Source: MTP4 sp9310u
GTDB lineage: Archaea; Halobacteriota; Methanosarcinia; Methanosarcinales; Methanosarcinaceae
Direction of reading: 5' to 3'
Assembly (NCBI GenBank): GCA_030627005.1
Contig: DAOUSW010000005.1
Location: 7,617-71,616, forward strand
Length of the DNA: 64,000 nt
Position 1 is the first letter of the stretch, and every line of letters begins with the position of its first letter. Under the pieces are notes generated by a model. That model was given only the letters and a program-made list of their open reading frames with translations, had not been told where the DNA came from and made no database searches. This document shows, in pieces, positions 55,863 through 64,000 of this stretch. The position numbers and the translations under genes were made by a program.

Positions 55863-56069
55863 CTGAGCCGGGAAAAATTGATCGAGGTCTGTCCTGTCTG
55901 CGGGAATTCGGATCTCTACTACGAGGTCGGTGGGTATGCCGGCAAAGTCTACCACTGCAAGGAATGCGGGTATATGGGAGCTTTCATTGTAGAGGGGAAT
56001 GAGGAAATGGTTGATAAAATCCGGGAAAAGTATAAGCGGGAAAAGGAGAAGGTGGCGGAAGAAAAGTAA
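55863..56069 (+). CDS. Zinc-ribbon protein, apparent CTG start
   Basis: 68 residues from CTG 55863: (M)SREKLIEVCPVCGNSDLY. GGAGGA at 55850-55855 is ideally spaced for this CTG, whereas the in-frame TTG at 55878 is 22 bases away. CPVCG and CKECG form a C2C2 zinc ribbon (about residues 9-32), followed by YMGAFIVEGNEEMVDKIREK and a charged tail. Zinc ribbons of this size bind nucleic acid or serve as small subunits; no specific role is clear. Confidence 0.72.
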   Translation: MSREKLIEVCPVCGNSDLYYEVGGYAGKVYHCKECGYMGAFIVEGNEEMVDKIREKYKREKEKVAEEK

Positions 56070-56125
56070 GCCGGTAAAAAAATTTCATAGAAATATTTTT
56101 AACTGTCTTGGTCATTTAAGGCATC

Positions 56126-56263
56126 ATGAGCACTATTAATAGTTCCAGCACTTTAGTTACAAGCTCCTTTACTCAAGTCATGCCAGGGGAGTTGTTTTTT
56201 GCAATTTTTCTCATTTTGATATTCTGCATTTTCTACTTATTTTACAGGAAAAAGAGAAAGTGA
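56126..56263 (+). CDS. 45-residue single-helix membrane protein
   Basis: ATG 56126 to TGA 56263: a Ser/Thr-rich outer segment (MSTINSSSTLVTSSFTQ), one membrane helix (ELFFAIFLILIFCIFYLF) and a basic end (YRKKRK), the positive-inside pattern. The ribosome site is weak (AAGG). Plausible as a small membrane protein, but short enough to be chance. Confidence 0.4.
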   Translation: MSTINSSSTLVTSSFTQVMPGELFFAIFLILIFCIFYLFYRKKRK

Positions 56264-56353
56264 CATCTGGGAAATATATCTGTAATCTTTTTTGAATTCT
56301 TCTCCCAAAGCTACAAGGTTTTTGGATTCGCCTGTGGATAAACGGGGTTCTCA

Positions 56354-56378
56354 CCGCCCGCCTCTGCGGGCGGCTTTT
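56354..56378 (+). terminator. GC-rich hairpin followed by a T run
   Basis: CCGCCCGC-CTCT-GCGGGCGG (56354-56373) followed by CTTTTTC: an 8-bp perfect stem with a T tract. It may end transcription of the zinc-ribbon/small membrane genes. The rest of the 56264-56834 gap has no gene I can support. Confidence 0.6.
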
Positions 56379-56834
56379 TCCAATAAATTGCATGGAAAAT
56401 GAATAAGAGCCTATTCGAAAAGTGGTTACTAACAAATATGCTGGCAAGATACAATCTTTCTTATTTGGAATGTCACAGCTCATGTATTTTTATTCATTTT
56501 TCTTTTTTTTCAACTTTCCTGGAAAGGCCGCCTGCTTCGCAGTCGGTGAGTGCCCCGGGACCTGAAATCCAGAGTTAAAAACTGGAACCGGGTTTTAATG
56601 ATCAATTCAAAAAAGGTGGCAGTTCACATGTTTAAGTAGCAGATCTCGATTTGGGGATTTTTTATTTGCAGGCCCATCTTTTGATAATATTTTACATTTA
56701 TCTTTAAAAAATTAACTAGTGGTGTAATAAAAGCCAACTTTTTTAACTGAAGGCTCTCTTACTTGCAATTATTGGCAAGTTATTCCCCCCCTCTGTACAG
56801 TAAATTCTGAAAAATCCCTTAAAATGTGATATAT

Positions 56835-57230
56835 ATGAAACTTCGTGTTGTAAGTTCAAAAGAAGAAATTGATACATTAAATGAAAGTGAAGAACTCATC
56901 CACTTCGCATTCAGGCCGTCCAACAAAGACGTATTCAAACTTATTATAAGGTGTCCGAATGTAAAAGCGATCCATGTCCCTTCTTCATACAAGAAAACCA
57001 TTTCCAGCTCTGCCCAGATGTACCTCTCAATGCAGGACATTGCCTTACTTGAAGGTGATGTATGGGGTCACAGGAAAGACATCAATGAATATTCGGAAGT
57101 TTCCCCGCATGTTCTTGGCCGCATAACGGAACTAAAGTCCGAAGGGCTTTCCGAGCAGGATATTGTTGAACAGATTAAGGGAGAAACAAAACTCAGCCCT
57201 GACCTTATAACCTTTATTATGTCTATCTGA
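56835..57230 (+). CDS. DUF1699-family protein
   Basis: 131 residues from ATG 56835 after a GTGAT motif; an in-frame start at 56826 is less likely. Matches the methanogen DUF1699 pattern: MKLRVVSSKEEIDTLNE, LIHFAFRPSNKDVFKLI, CPNVKAIHVPSSYKKTIS, LLEGDVWGHRKDINEY, and a helical tail (LSEQDIVEQIKGETKLSPD). The function is unknown; an alpha/beta N-terminal half and a C-terminal helix-turn-helix-like end are visible. Confidence 0.88.
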   Translation: MKLRVVSSKEEIDTLNESEELIHFAFRPSNKDVFKLIIRCPNVKAIHVPSSYKKTISSSAQMYLSMQDIALLEGDVWGHRKDINEYSEVSPHVLGRITELKSEGLSEQDIVEQIKGETKLSPDLITFIMSI

Positions 57231-57445
57231 TGTTTTTAAAAAACTGCATGTTGGCCGATCAAATCCTGATCAGCTTTCATTTTCTTTTTTTCTGGTGCTG
57301 TTTCCGGCATTCCTTATAATAATTCAATAGAGTCCTATTTTAAAAATCGAAATCCGATTCTTAGAAAGCGAGATTCGATTTTAAAAACCGAAATACTAAA
57401 GCCAGAACTCTCTGTAAGAAAAACAATTAGAAAATAAGAGTTTGA

Positions 57446-57520
57446 TGGGGCCGCTGAGATTTGAACTCAAGTCGCAAGACCCCCAGCCTTGCAGGATGGA
57501 CCAGGCTACCCTACGGCCCC
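57446..57520 (-). tRNA. tRNA-Pro (anticodon GGG)
   Basis: 75 nt, no encoded CCA. Acceptor GGGGCCG/CGGCCCC plus discriminator A; D arm with AGCCTGGTCC; anticodon stem CAAGG/TCTTG around loop CTGGGGG, giving anticodon GGG; T arm CTGAG-TTCAAAT-CTCAG. Unlike tRNA-Val, no partial copies are seen nearby. Confidence 0.95.
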
Positions 57521-57719
57521 GCAGAGTAGAATTTGCTTCTTAGATGACAATTCTTGGTTTGCTTGCCATCGTAAACTATTGTAATCAAATATGTAGTATA
57601 AATGTATATCGGTAAGAATATGAAATTTGGGTTCTTTGTTAGTATTTTTGTTTGGTTGTTGTTGTGAGGAAAAGCTATCCTCATTTTTTTATTTGTCCTT
57701 CCTTCCTCGCTCCGGATTC

Positions 57720-58328
57720 TCAAAAACCGGGGCCTGAAGGGCCATTCAGGAGTGTTTTTGCCCGGAGGACCCTCTGGACTATGGTTATGTGGGAAAACAC
57801 GGCTATAAGCACAATTGCCCAGCTCAGCAGTCCTGTCAGGGCTCCAAAGGCGAGGATGAGCATCCTTTCGGTGCGTTCGGCTACCCCCACACTGAGCTTC
57901 CGGCAGCCTGCGGATTCTGCCCTGGCGCGGGTGTAGCTTACCAGGAAAGAGCCTATCAGAGCAAAACCTGCCCAGAGCCAGCTTTCAATCCCCAGAATGG
58001 GAGGAAGCGCAAGTTTTCCATTTACAGCCCCGGCTATGATCCCGAGGAACATCAACCCGTCGGAGTAGCGGTCGCAAACCGAGTCAAGCACTCCTCCAAA
58101 GGGGGTGGTGATACCTTTTGCCCTTGCGACTCCCCCATCCAGGATGTCAAAGACCCCGCTGAAGAGTATCAGGAGTCCTCCTTCAAAAGGCCTGCCAAGG
58201 GCAAATGCCGCCCCTGCGACCACGCTCACCGCAAACCCCAGCAGGGTCAGGGTGTTCGGGGAAAGGGGGATTAAACGGGCTAGAGGAGTTATCTTATCTC
58301 TTGCGCTGTTTTTCAGATCGTTGAATAT
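57720..58328 (-). CDS. CDP-alcohol phosphotransferase (archaetidylinositol-phosphate synthase-like), apparent ATA start
   Basis: About 202 residues if read from ATA 58328, (M)FNDLKNSARDKITPLARL then SPNTLTLLGF, with GGAAGGG upstream. The first ordinary start, GTG 58229, would remove the conserved SPNxLTLLG segment. CDP-alcohol signature DGGVARAKG...GGVLDSVCDRYSD (DGxxAR-x8-G-x3-D-x3-D) in the first membrane region, then four more helices. It joins a CDP-lipid to a polar head group in the membrane. Archaetidylinositol phosphate synthase is the closest archaeal match I know, but other head groups are possible. Confidence 0.85.
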   Translation of the reverse strand: MFNDLKNSARDKITPLARLIPLSPNTLTLLGFAVSVVAGAAFALGRPFEGGLLILFSGVFDILDGGVARAKGITTPFGGVLDSVCDRYSDGLMFLGIIAGAVNGKLALPPILGIESWLWAGFALIGSFLVSYTRARAESAGCRKLSVGVAERTERMLILAFGALTGLLSWAIVLIAVFSHITIVQRVLRAKTLLNGPSGPGF

Positions 58329-58640
58329 TTCTATCCCTTCCTTTTTCCTGGCTGGAATGATCCTTTATAGCAGTAGTCTGAATTTATGATATTTTGAGTC
58401 GTTGAAATAATAAGTTATCTTCTCTTAAATATGATAGCTCTGCTGAATCCGGTAACTTTGCTGAATCTAATAACTTTGCTGAATATGATAAGGTCTCTTC
58501 CATTGAATATTCTACTATTGGGCTTATCTTTTTTGGGAAGATGGAGGAAACAGCCGGGCTTTTAAATAGTGCCGGCGGGATTCCGATAAAGTTTTGATCT
58601 GGTTGCTTAATTTTTCTTCTGAATATGCGGAGATGAAAAA

Positions 58641-59789
58641 ATGGATCTTGTAGACAATCACAGGGCAAAGTGCACACAGTGCGGGCAGTGCCTGGACGTA
58701 TGCCCGCGTTACGATGACATCGATTTGCTTGAACGCTTATACGGATATCTGGGAGGGGACTCTGAAATTGATCCCGGATCCCTCCTTGGCTGCCTTACCT
58801 GCGGACTCTGCGGCGAGGCCTGTCCCGAGGACCTGGGAATCAAAATGCTGATTTCCCCTGCCCGGCAGAAGTGGGTGGATGAACACGGCCTTACGGACCG
58901 GCAGACATTGATGGACCCGGATGCTGATAACAACCTGGTGAAAAAGATTGCCGAAATGAGCGAGGTTCCCGAATTCCGGGGTGGGAAAGGGTCCGTTGTG
59001 TATTTCCCTGGTTGTGCCGGCGGTTACATCAACACCAATATGGCAAAAGCTGCCGTCGCCCTGTTTGAAAAAGCCGGAGTAGATTACACGGTCCTGAGTG
59101 GGGTGGAGTACTGCTGCGGGGCGGTTTCCGCAGGTGCGGGTAACCCGGGGCCTCTGCGCCGGAAGGGGCAGAAGAATATCGAGGAAGTCCGGAAAAGGGG
59201 AGGACAAATCCTGGTAACTGCCTGTCCCGGCTGTTTCAAGGCTTTCAAAGAAATGTATCCCAGGATGTTTGGGGACCCGGGTTTTGAAGTCCTGCAGATT
59301 TCCCAGTACCTCGAACGCCTGGTCCGGGAAGGCAAACTCAAGCCCGAAAAGGTCCTCAAAAACAGGGTCTTTTATCACGACCCCTGCCACCTTACCCGGG
59401 GAATGGGCGTTTACCGGGAAGCCAGGGAACTGCTGGAATGTATTCCGGGAACGGTTCTCGCAAACAAAACTCCTGAAAATTCGGCATGCTGCGGGTTTGG
59501 CGGCGGGGTGCGGATCAACTATCCCTCCGAATCCATGGCCGTGGCCTCGGACCGTTACAGGGCTGCGGGGGAATTGGGCTGTGATCTAATCATAACCAAC
59601 TGTGCCGGCTGCATGCAAAACCTCGTGGAAGCCGGAAAAGATGAGGATCTCAGGGTTTTTGATCTTGCCGAGTACCTTGCCCTAACTTTTGGAATTGAAA
59701 TCGAACGTGATGATGAGGAAATGCTGGAAGTTGTCAACAGGGCTTACAGGCTCTGTGTTTCAGGTTACGGGGAAAATGATTCCCCATAA
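58641..59789 (+). CDS. HdrD-like iron-sulfur protein (two 4Fe-4S, two CCG domains)
   Basis: 382 residues. Ferredoxin part: CTQCGQCLDVCP (about residues 11-22) and CLTCGLCGEACP (about 51-62). Two CCG domains follow: FPGCAGG with YCCGAVSAG, and FYHDPCHLTRG with ACCGFGGGV; CPGCFKAF and NCAGCMQNL are also present. This is the plan of HdrD and of glycolate-oxidase iron-sulfur subunits. It may pass electrons to a heterodisulfide-like or quinone-like acceptor; the partner is unknown. It lies just upstream of the methylamine gene leader but is probably a separate unit. Confidence 0.88.
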   Translation: MDLVDNHRAKCTQCGQCLDVCPRYDDIDLLERLYGYLGGDSEIDPGSLLGCLTCGLCGEACPEDLGIKMLISPARQKWVDEHGLTDRQTLMDPDADNNLVKKIAEMSEVPEFRGGKGSVVYFPGCAGGYINTNMAKAAVALFEKAGVDYTVLSGVEYCCGAVSAGAGNPGPLRRKGQKNIEEVRKRGGQILVTACPGCFKAFKEMYPRMFGDPGFEVLQISQYLERLVREGKLKPEKVLKNRVFYHDPCHLTRGMGVYREARELLECIPGTVLANKTPENSACCGFGGGVRINYPSESMAVASDRYRAAGELGCDLIITNCAGCMQNLVEAGKDEDLRVFDLAEYLALTFGIEIERDDEEMLEVVNRAYRLCVSGYGENDSP

Positions 59790-60796
59790 ATGATTTTTCC
59801 TGAAAAAGTACTCACAAGCAATTATCCATAAACTACATATTCGATCTCAAGTCGGTAACGACATAATATATTTCCATATGTTTTTGCACAGGAATCTGAG
59901 GTGATCTTTCTCCCCTATCCTTTTTTATAAGACCCCTCCTTTCTCCTCTGCAATAACTATTTTTTTATATTTTTTGCCCGGTTCTGTTTTCATTTATTTC
60001 ATGGTTTCATCGTCAAGAAAGATTTTTTATGGATATGCTGGTTTTTTGTTTGAACTACCGGCTCTCCGATGGAATATTTCTGATATATAATCTTTTCGCT
60101 TTTTGAGGTTGGTGGGGTAAGGCACATCATGTTTTTTCTACAGCGGGTTTAAAGGTCGATCGAAAATGAACTTTTTTTCGGTTTTCTTCCGGAAAATGTA
60201 TATCTATTTGTAAAAACAGTATCCATAGAGGTCACATCTTTATGGTGGTTTTAAGGTGGATGGATTTGCCAGCTCCGAATCTGGCTTACAATTTCAAATT
60301 ACTATTAATAAATATCAATTATAGTATACTGTTTGTCTCGTGAGAAACGTCCGCGTTTAAATTCTTATATTTATATTTTGTGTTTTATTTCAGGTTCTCT
60401 TCACCGGAAAATTTCCGGAAAAATCTTTCAACCAAAAACTATATATGTAACTGCTATTTCTGGATTTCCTTTCTAACAAAATATTTATACTAGTAAAAAG
60501 AACATCTGCTTTGGAGACATCTGTAAAACTGAGTTCTAAGCCGGGAAGAAAAATGGCAATTGAAAAAAATTCCCTTAGCTAAAAACTTGTGAACCCCAAA
60601 ATGTGATGGTCATGACTTTTTTGTCATGATTTCCCACGTGTGGTGATCACGGACTCCCACCTGTGATGGCCATAAGATTTTCTCGTGCGGACCTTTCCCA
60701 CCATATGAAGCATGAGTTAAGCGCCTTAATCATCATGATTAATCGTGATTATTTTGGTTTTTGGGTCGTCTCTGAAAATACTTCTTAAAAATAAAA
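59790..60796 (+). promoter_or_regulatory. 1-kb leader/control region of the methylamine operon
   Basis: No gene. Holds TGTGATGGTCAT (60602) repeated as TGTGATGGCCAT (60662), a perfect hairpin TCATGAC-T6-GTCATGA (60610-60629), two TCCCAC(G/C)TGTG copies near 60632 and 60655, and a TAATCATCATGATTAATCG palindrome near 60728. Methylamine operons in Methanosarcina have long untranslated leaders, and these structures lie within the last 200 bases before mtbC, suggesting control at the RNA or initiation level. Confidence 0.55.
60610..60629 (+). other. Perfect hairpin in the mtbC leader
   Basis: TCATGAC, six T, GTCATGA: a 7-bp stem with a T6 loop, about 170 bases upstream of mtbC. It could regulate translation or mark a transcription pause; not a Rho-type terminator. 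Confidence 0.6.
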
Positions 60797-61453
60797 ATGG
60801 AGGATGCAATTATTAGCAACGAAGAATTGCTTCAGGAATTATCTGATGCGATTGTCTCTTGTAAGAAGGACGTAGTGCTCGCTGCCGTAGAAAAGGCAAA
60901 GGGCGTACTGGAGCCTTCCGAAATTATCGACAAAGGACTCGCAGCAGGTATGAATGATGTAGGTGCTCTTTTTGAAAGAGGTAAACTTTTCCTGCCCCAC
61001 GTAATGATGGCTGCAGACGCAATGACCGCCGGTGTTGAATCCCTTAAAGACCTGATGCCTGAAGGCTCAGAGGGATCAAAGATGGGCGTCATTGTGAACG
61101 GAACTGTGGAAGGAGATGTCCACGACATCGGGAAATCCATTGTATCCACTATGCTCCAGTCCGCAGGTTTTGAAGTGCACGACATCGGAAGAGACGTGCC
61201 TATCAAGAACTTCATCGACAAGGCAAAGGAAGTTTCCGCAAACATGGTCGGACTGTCCGCTCTTATGACCACCACCCTCCCCGGGCAGAAGGATGTCATT
61301 GAACTCCTGAAGGAAGAGGGCATGAGGGAAAACGTCAAGGTCATGATCGGCGGTGCACCCGCAACCCAGGCCTGGGCTGACAAGATTGGCGCAGACTGCT
61401 ATGCTGAAAACGCAAGCGAAGCTGTTGCCAAGGCAAAAGAACTGTTACTGTAA
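60797..61453 (+). CDS. mtbC: Dimethylamine corrinoid protein MtbC
   Basis: 218 residues from ATG 60797. However, GGAGG (60799-60803) lies inside the first codons and is ideally spaced for ATT 60812, which would give (M)SNEELLQELSDAIVSC. So ATG is the canonical choice and ATT the position predicted by the ribosome site. Small corrinoid protein with GDVHDIGKSIVSTML (His cobalt ligand) and ALMTTTLPGQKDV, AWADKIGADCYAENA. Carries the methyl group from MtbB to MtbA. First of mtbC-mttB-mttC, the usual Methanosarcina order, on which the mtbC name rests. Confidence 0.9.
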   Translation: MEDAIISNEELLQELSDAIVSCKKDVVLAAVEKAKGVLEPSEIIDKGLAAGMNDVGALFERGKLFLPHVMMAADAMTAGVESLKDLMPEGSEGSKMGVIVNGTVEGDVHDIGKSIVSTMLQSAGFEVHDIGRDVPIKNFIDKAKEVSANMVGLSALMTTTLPGQKDVIELLKEEGMRENVKVMIGGAPATQAWADKIGADCYAENASEAVAKAKELLL

Positions 61454-61500
61454 ATAAGAATTTTTTTCTGAATTATCCCATTCTTATTGGAGGTTAAAAA

Positions 61501-62988
61501 ATGGCACAAAACAATGCAGTTGCTGGCATGAACGCCCTTAATGGCGTAGAACTTAATCTTTTCACCAACGACGAACTCAAGGCAATCCACTACGCCACCG
61601 TGGAAGTCATGCAGAACCCCGGTATCCAGGTTTCTGACCCTGAAGCAAGACAGGTCTTCAAGGAAAACGGTTGTGAAGTCGATGAAGAGTCCCAGGTCGT
61701 AAAGATCCCTGAATACGTTGTAAGAAAGGCTCTCCAGCTCGCACCCTCAAGATTCACCCTCTGGGGCCGCGAAAAGAAGTACAACACCCTCATCGAATGC
61801 GGCGGAAAGGTACACTGGACCTGCTTCGGTACCGGTGTCAAGATGTGCAAGTACGAAGACGGAAAGTACACCACCGTCGACTCCGTTGACAACGACATCG
61901 CAGAGATCGCAAGGCTCTGTGACTGGGCAGAAAACATTGACTACTTCTCCCTCCCTGTTTCCGCAAGGAACTGGGCAGGCAAGGGCGCACAGGACGTCCA
62001 CGAAACCTTTACCTCCCTGACCAACACCCAGAAGCACTTCCACCACATCGACCCTGTCGGTGAGAATGTCGAGTACTACTGGGACCTTGCAGTCGCATTC
62101 TACGGCGGCGACGCAGCAATGGCAAAGAAGAAGCCTATCTTCTCCATGCTTGTCTGCCCGACCAGCCCCCTCGAGCTCAGTGTCAACGCTTGCCAGGTCA
62201 TCATGAAGGGTGCCCGCCTCGGTGTACCTCTCAACGTCCTGAGTATGGCAATGTCCGGCGGATCCTCTCCGGTCTACCTCGCAGGAACCCTCGTGACCCA
62301 CAACGCCGAAGTTCTCTCCGGTATCGTGCTCGCTCAGCTTGCTTGCCCGGGCGCTTCCTGTATGTACGGCAGTTCCACCACCACCTTCGACCTGAAGAAG
62401 GGTACGGCACCTGTCGGATCTCCTGAACTCGGCCTCATCAGCGCCGGTGTTGCAAAACTCGCACAGTTCTACGGTCTACCTTCCTTCGTTGCAGGAACTT
62501 AGTCTGACGCCAAGGTTCCGGATGACCAGGCTGGCCACGAAAAGACAATGACCTGTCTTCTTCCTGCCCTCTCTGGTGCAAACACCCTCTACGGTGCCGG
62601 AATGCTTGAGCTTGGTATGACCTTCTCTATGGAACAGCTGGTAATTGACAACGACATCATCAAGATGACCAAAAAGGCAATGCAGGGAATCCCCGTCAAC
62701 ACCGAGACCCTGGCAGTTGATTCCATCCAGAAAGTTGGTATCGGAAACAACTTCCTTGCTCTCAAGCAGACCAGGCAACTTGTGAACTACCCCTCCGACC
62801 CGATGCTCATTGACAGGCAGATGTTCGGAGACTGGGAAGCCGCAGGTTCCAAGGACCTTGCATCCGTCGCACACGAAATCGTTGTAGACGTCCTCAAAAA
62901 CCATGTAGTTCCGGAACTCGATGCCGACGTCCTCGCAGCAATGCAGGCAGTCGTGGACAGGGCTGACAAAGTCTTCAGAGGCGAGTAA
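61501..62988 (+). CDS. mttB: Trimethylamine:corrinoid methyltransferase MttB (in-frame UAG = pyrrolysine)
   Basis: 495 residues. The frame MAQNNAVAGMNALNGVEL...SFVAGT is interrupted by TAG at 62500-62502 (residue 334), then resumes as SDAKVPDDQAGHEKTMTC to ...KVFRGE. Residue 334 of 495 is the known pyrrolysine position of MttB; monomethylamine and dimethylamine enzymes have different lengths and positions. UAG is read through by tRNA-Pyl; the pyl genes are not in this window. It demethylates trimethylamine and passes the methyl group to MttC. The ribosome site GGAGGTTAAAAAATG is excellent. It starts 47 bases after mtbC. Confidence 0.98.
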
Positions 62989-63020
62989 TTATAACATCAG
63001 GATATTCAGGAGATCTAAAA

Positions 63021-63668
63021 ATGGCAAACGAAGCGATTATTGCAAAAGCAAAAGAAGCAATCACCGAATTCGATGAAGAACTGGCTGAAGAAGCAGCAAA
63101 GGAAGCCCTTGCAGCCGGCATGGACCCTGTAGAGCTCATTGAGAAAGGCTTTACCGCAGGGATGGAAGAAGTTGGAGCACAGTTCGAACAGGGTACCCTT
63201 TTCCTCCCCCACGTGCTTGCAGCCGCAGAAGCAATGAGCGTAGGCATGGAAGTTATCAAGCCAGAAATGGAGAGGCGCAAATCCGAGACCAAGAGCCTCG
63301 GAACTGTTGTTATCGGAACCATCGAAGGTGACATCCACTCCATCGGCAAGGACATTGTTGCCTCTATGCTCAACATTGCAGGTTTCAAAGTAGTGGACCT
63401 CGGCAGGGATGTTGCAGTTTCCGCCTTCATCGAAAAAGCAAAGGAAATCAAACCTACTGTTGTTGCATCCTCCGCCCTTATGACCACCACCATGGTCACC
63501 CAGATCCAGATCGAAGAACAGCTCAAGGAAGCTGGAATCCGCGATCAGATCAAAACCATGGTCGGCGGCGCTCCTGTCACCCAGGACTGGGCAGACCAGA
63601 TCGGTGCTGACATCCACGGCGAAAACGCCACAGATGTTGTCAACAAGATCAAGGCACTTGTAGCCTGA
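63021..63668 (+). CDS. mttC: Trimethylamine corrinoid protein MttC
   Basis: 215 residues, ATG 63021. B12-binding module with GDIHSIGKDIVASML (DxHxxG, cobalt-ligand His), VVASSALMTTTMVTQ and MVGGAPVTQDWADQIGADI. N-terminal cap FDEELAEEAAKEALAAGMDP. Accepts methyl from MttB and donates to MtbA. A permease (MttP) and mtbB usually follow in this operon and would lie past the right edge. Confidence 0.96.
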   Translation: MANEAIIAKAKEAITEFDEELAEEAAKEALAAGMDPVELIEKGFTAGMEEVGAQFEQGTLFLPHVLAAAEAMSVGMEVIKPEMERRKSETKSLGTVVIGTIEGDIHSIGKDIVASMLNIAGFKVVDLGRDVAVSAFIEKAKEIKPTVVASSALMTTTMVTQIQIEEQLKEAGIRDQIKTMVGGAPVTQDWADQIGADIHGENATDVVNKIKALVA

Positions 63669-63818
63669 AAAACGGTCTCGAAGCACAGATGGTGCATCTC
63701 CATGGTGCATCTTTTCTGTGCAACTTTTTATTTTATGCAGCTTTGCGGAGCCTATAGCCGTGGTTATAAAGAGACGCTCTTGCAGGTCATACCAAAAGCT
63801 CTACGGGAATTTCCAGAA

Positions 63819-64000
63819 TTGTAATTGAAAAATGGCAAACTAAAATTGCAATTGAAAAATGGCAAACTGAAAGTTGCAATTGAAAAACGGTAAACTGAAA
63901 GTTGCAATTGAAAAACGGTAAACTGAAAATTGCAATTGAAAAACGGTAAACTGAAAATTGCAATTGAAAAACGGTAAACTGAAAATTGCAATTGAAAAAC
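63819..64000. repeat. 28-bp tandem repeat after mttC, running off the window
   Basis: About 6.5 copies of TTGCAATTGAAAAACGGTAA plus ACTGAAAA (28 bp) follow mttC. The early copies have TGGCAAACT instead of CGGTAAACT. Each unit contains TTGCAATTG. Because the array continues beyond base 64000, the true length is unknown. Not CRISPR: there are no unique spacers. Confidence 0.9.

Noticed and set aside
62500..62502. Premature stop making mttB a pseudogene
   Set aside because: TAG is at the known pyrrolysine position of MttB and the protein continues intact after it.
63819..64000. CRISPR array after mttC
   Set aside because: It is a simple 28-bp tandem repeat without spacers.

Overview
The window is from the chromosome of a methanogenic archaeon of the genus Methanosarcina. 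The evidence is a methanol methyltransferase pair (mtaCB) with two Msr/FilR1-type regulators, a methylamine cluster (mtbC-mttB-mttC) in which mttB has the in-frame UAG read as pyrrolysine, an HdrD-like iron-sulfur protein, archaeal corrin enzymes (CbiE, CbiD), a hypoxanthine-DNA glycosylase of the kind known from Methanosarcina, a DUF1699 protein, and long AT-rich non-coding stretches between genes. The species is not assignable by eye.

Layout. 1-6.2 kb: the end of a MacB/FtsX-type permease, a GIN-domain lipoprotein, small membrane proteins, MsrB, a HAD phosphatase and an MJ1255-type glycosyltransferase. 6.5-12 kb: mtaCB, a 1.5-kb leader and control region, and two divergent regulators. 12-23.7 kb: HDG glycosylase, a 2[4Fe-4S] ferredoxin, a lipoprotein, a large cell-surface thermolysin-like protein whose third zinc ligand appears to be lost, two SWIM-finger proteins and an Sm-like/TPR protein. 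23.9-34.6 kb: a type I restriction locus (hsdR...hsdS-hsdM) interrupted by a PRC-barrel gene, an inverted-repeat-bounded array of nine tandem hairpins, and a PIN-GNAT-PUA-like gene overlapping an ASCH-HsdS fusion. 34.6-37.9 kb: membrane protein, extradiol dioxygenase, frameshifted pyrophosphatase, PLP homeostasis protein. 38.1-46.8 kb: two adjacent cargo segments bounded by partial copies of the 3' half of tRNA-Val, with the intact tRNA at the right end; no integrase is seen. 47-59.8 kb: prepilin peptidase, cbiE/cbiD, mutL (frameshifted) and mutS, zinc-ribbon and small membrane proteins, tRNA-Pro, a CDP-alcohol phosphotransferase and an HdrD-like protein. 59.8-64 kb: a 1-kb leader and the dimethylamine/trimethylamine genes, running off the right edge.

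How the genes work together. The two methyltransferase sets feed methyl groups from methanol and methylamines, through small corrinoid proteins, towards coenzyme M. CbiE/CbiD help build the corrinoid cofactor they need. Each methyltransferase operon has a long leader with repeats and hairpins.

Three window-wide patterns stand out. (1) Several reading frames carry a single extra base in a short homopolymer (ppa, a DUF362-type protein, a SWIM protein, and mutL twice). This is either sequencing error or slippage in a strain with damaged mismatch repair. (2) Six genes have a near-cognate codon (CTG, ACG, ATA, ATT) where their start is expected, three of them with no usable ATG/GTG/TTG. (3) Non-coding repeats are abundant: four copies of a ~160-bp fold-back element with TATAGTC/GACTATA ends, and many 12-bp minisatellites.
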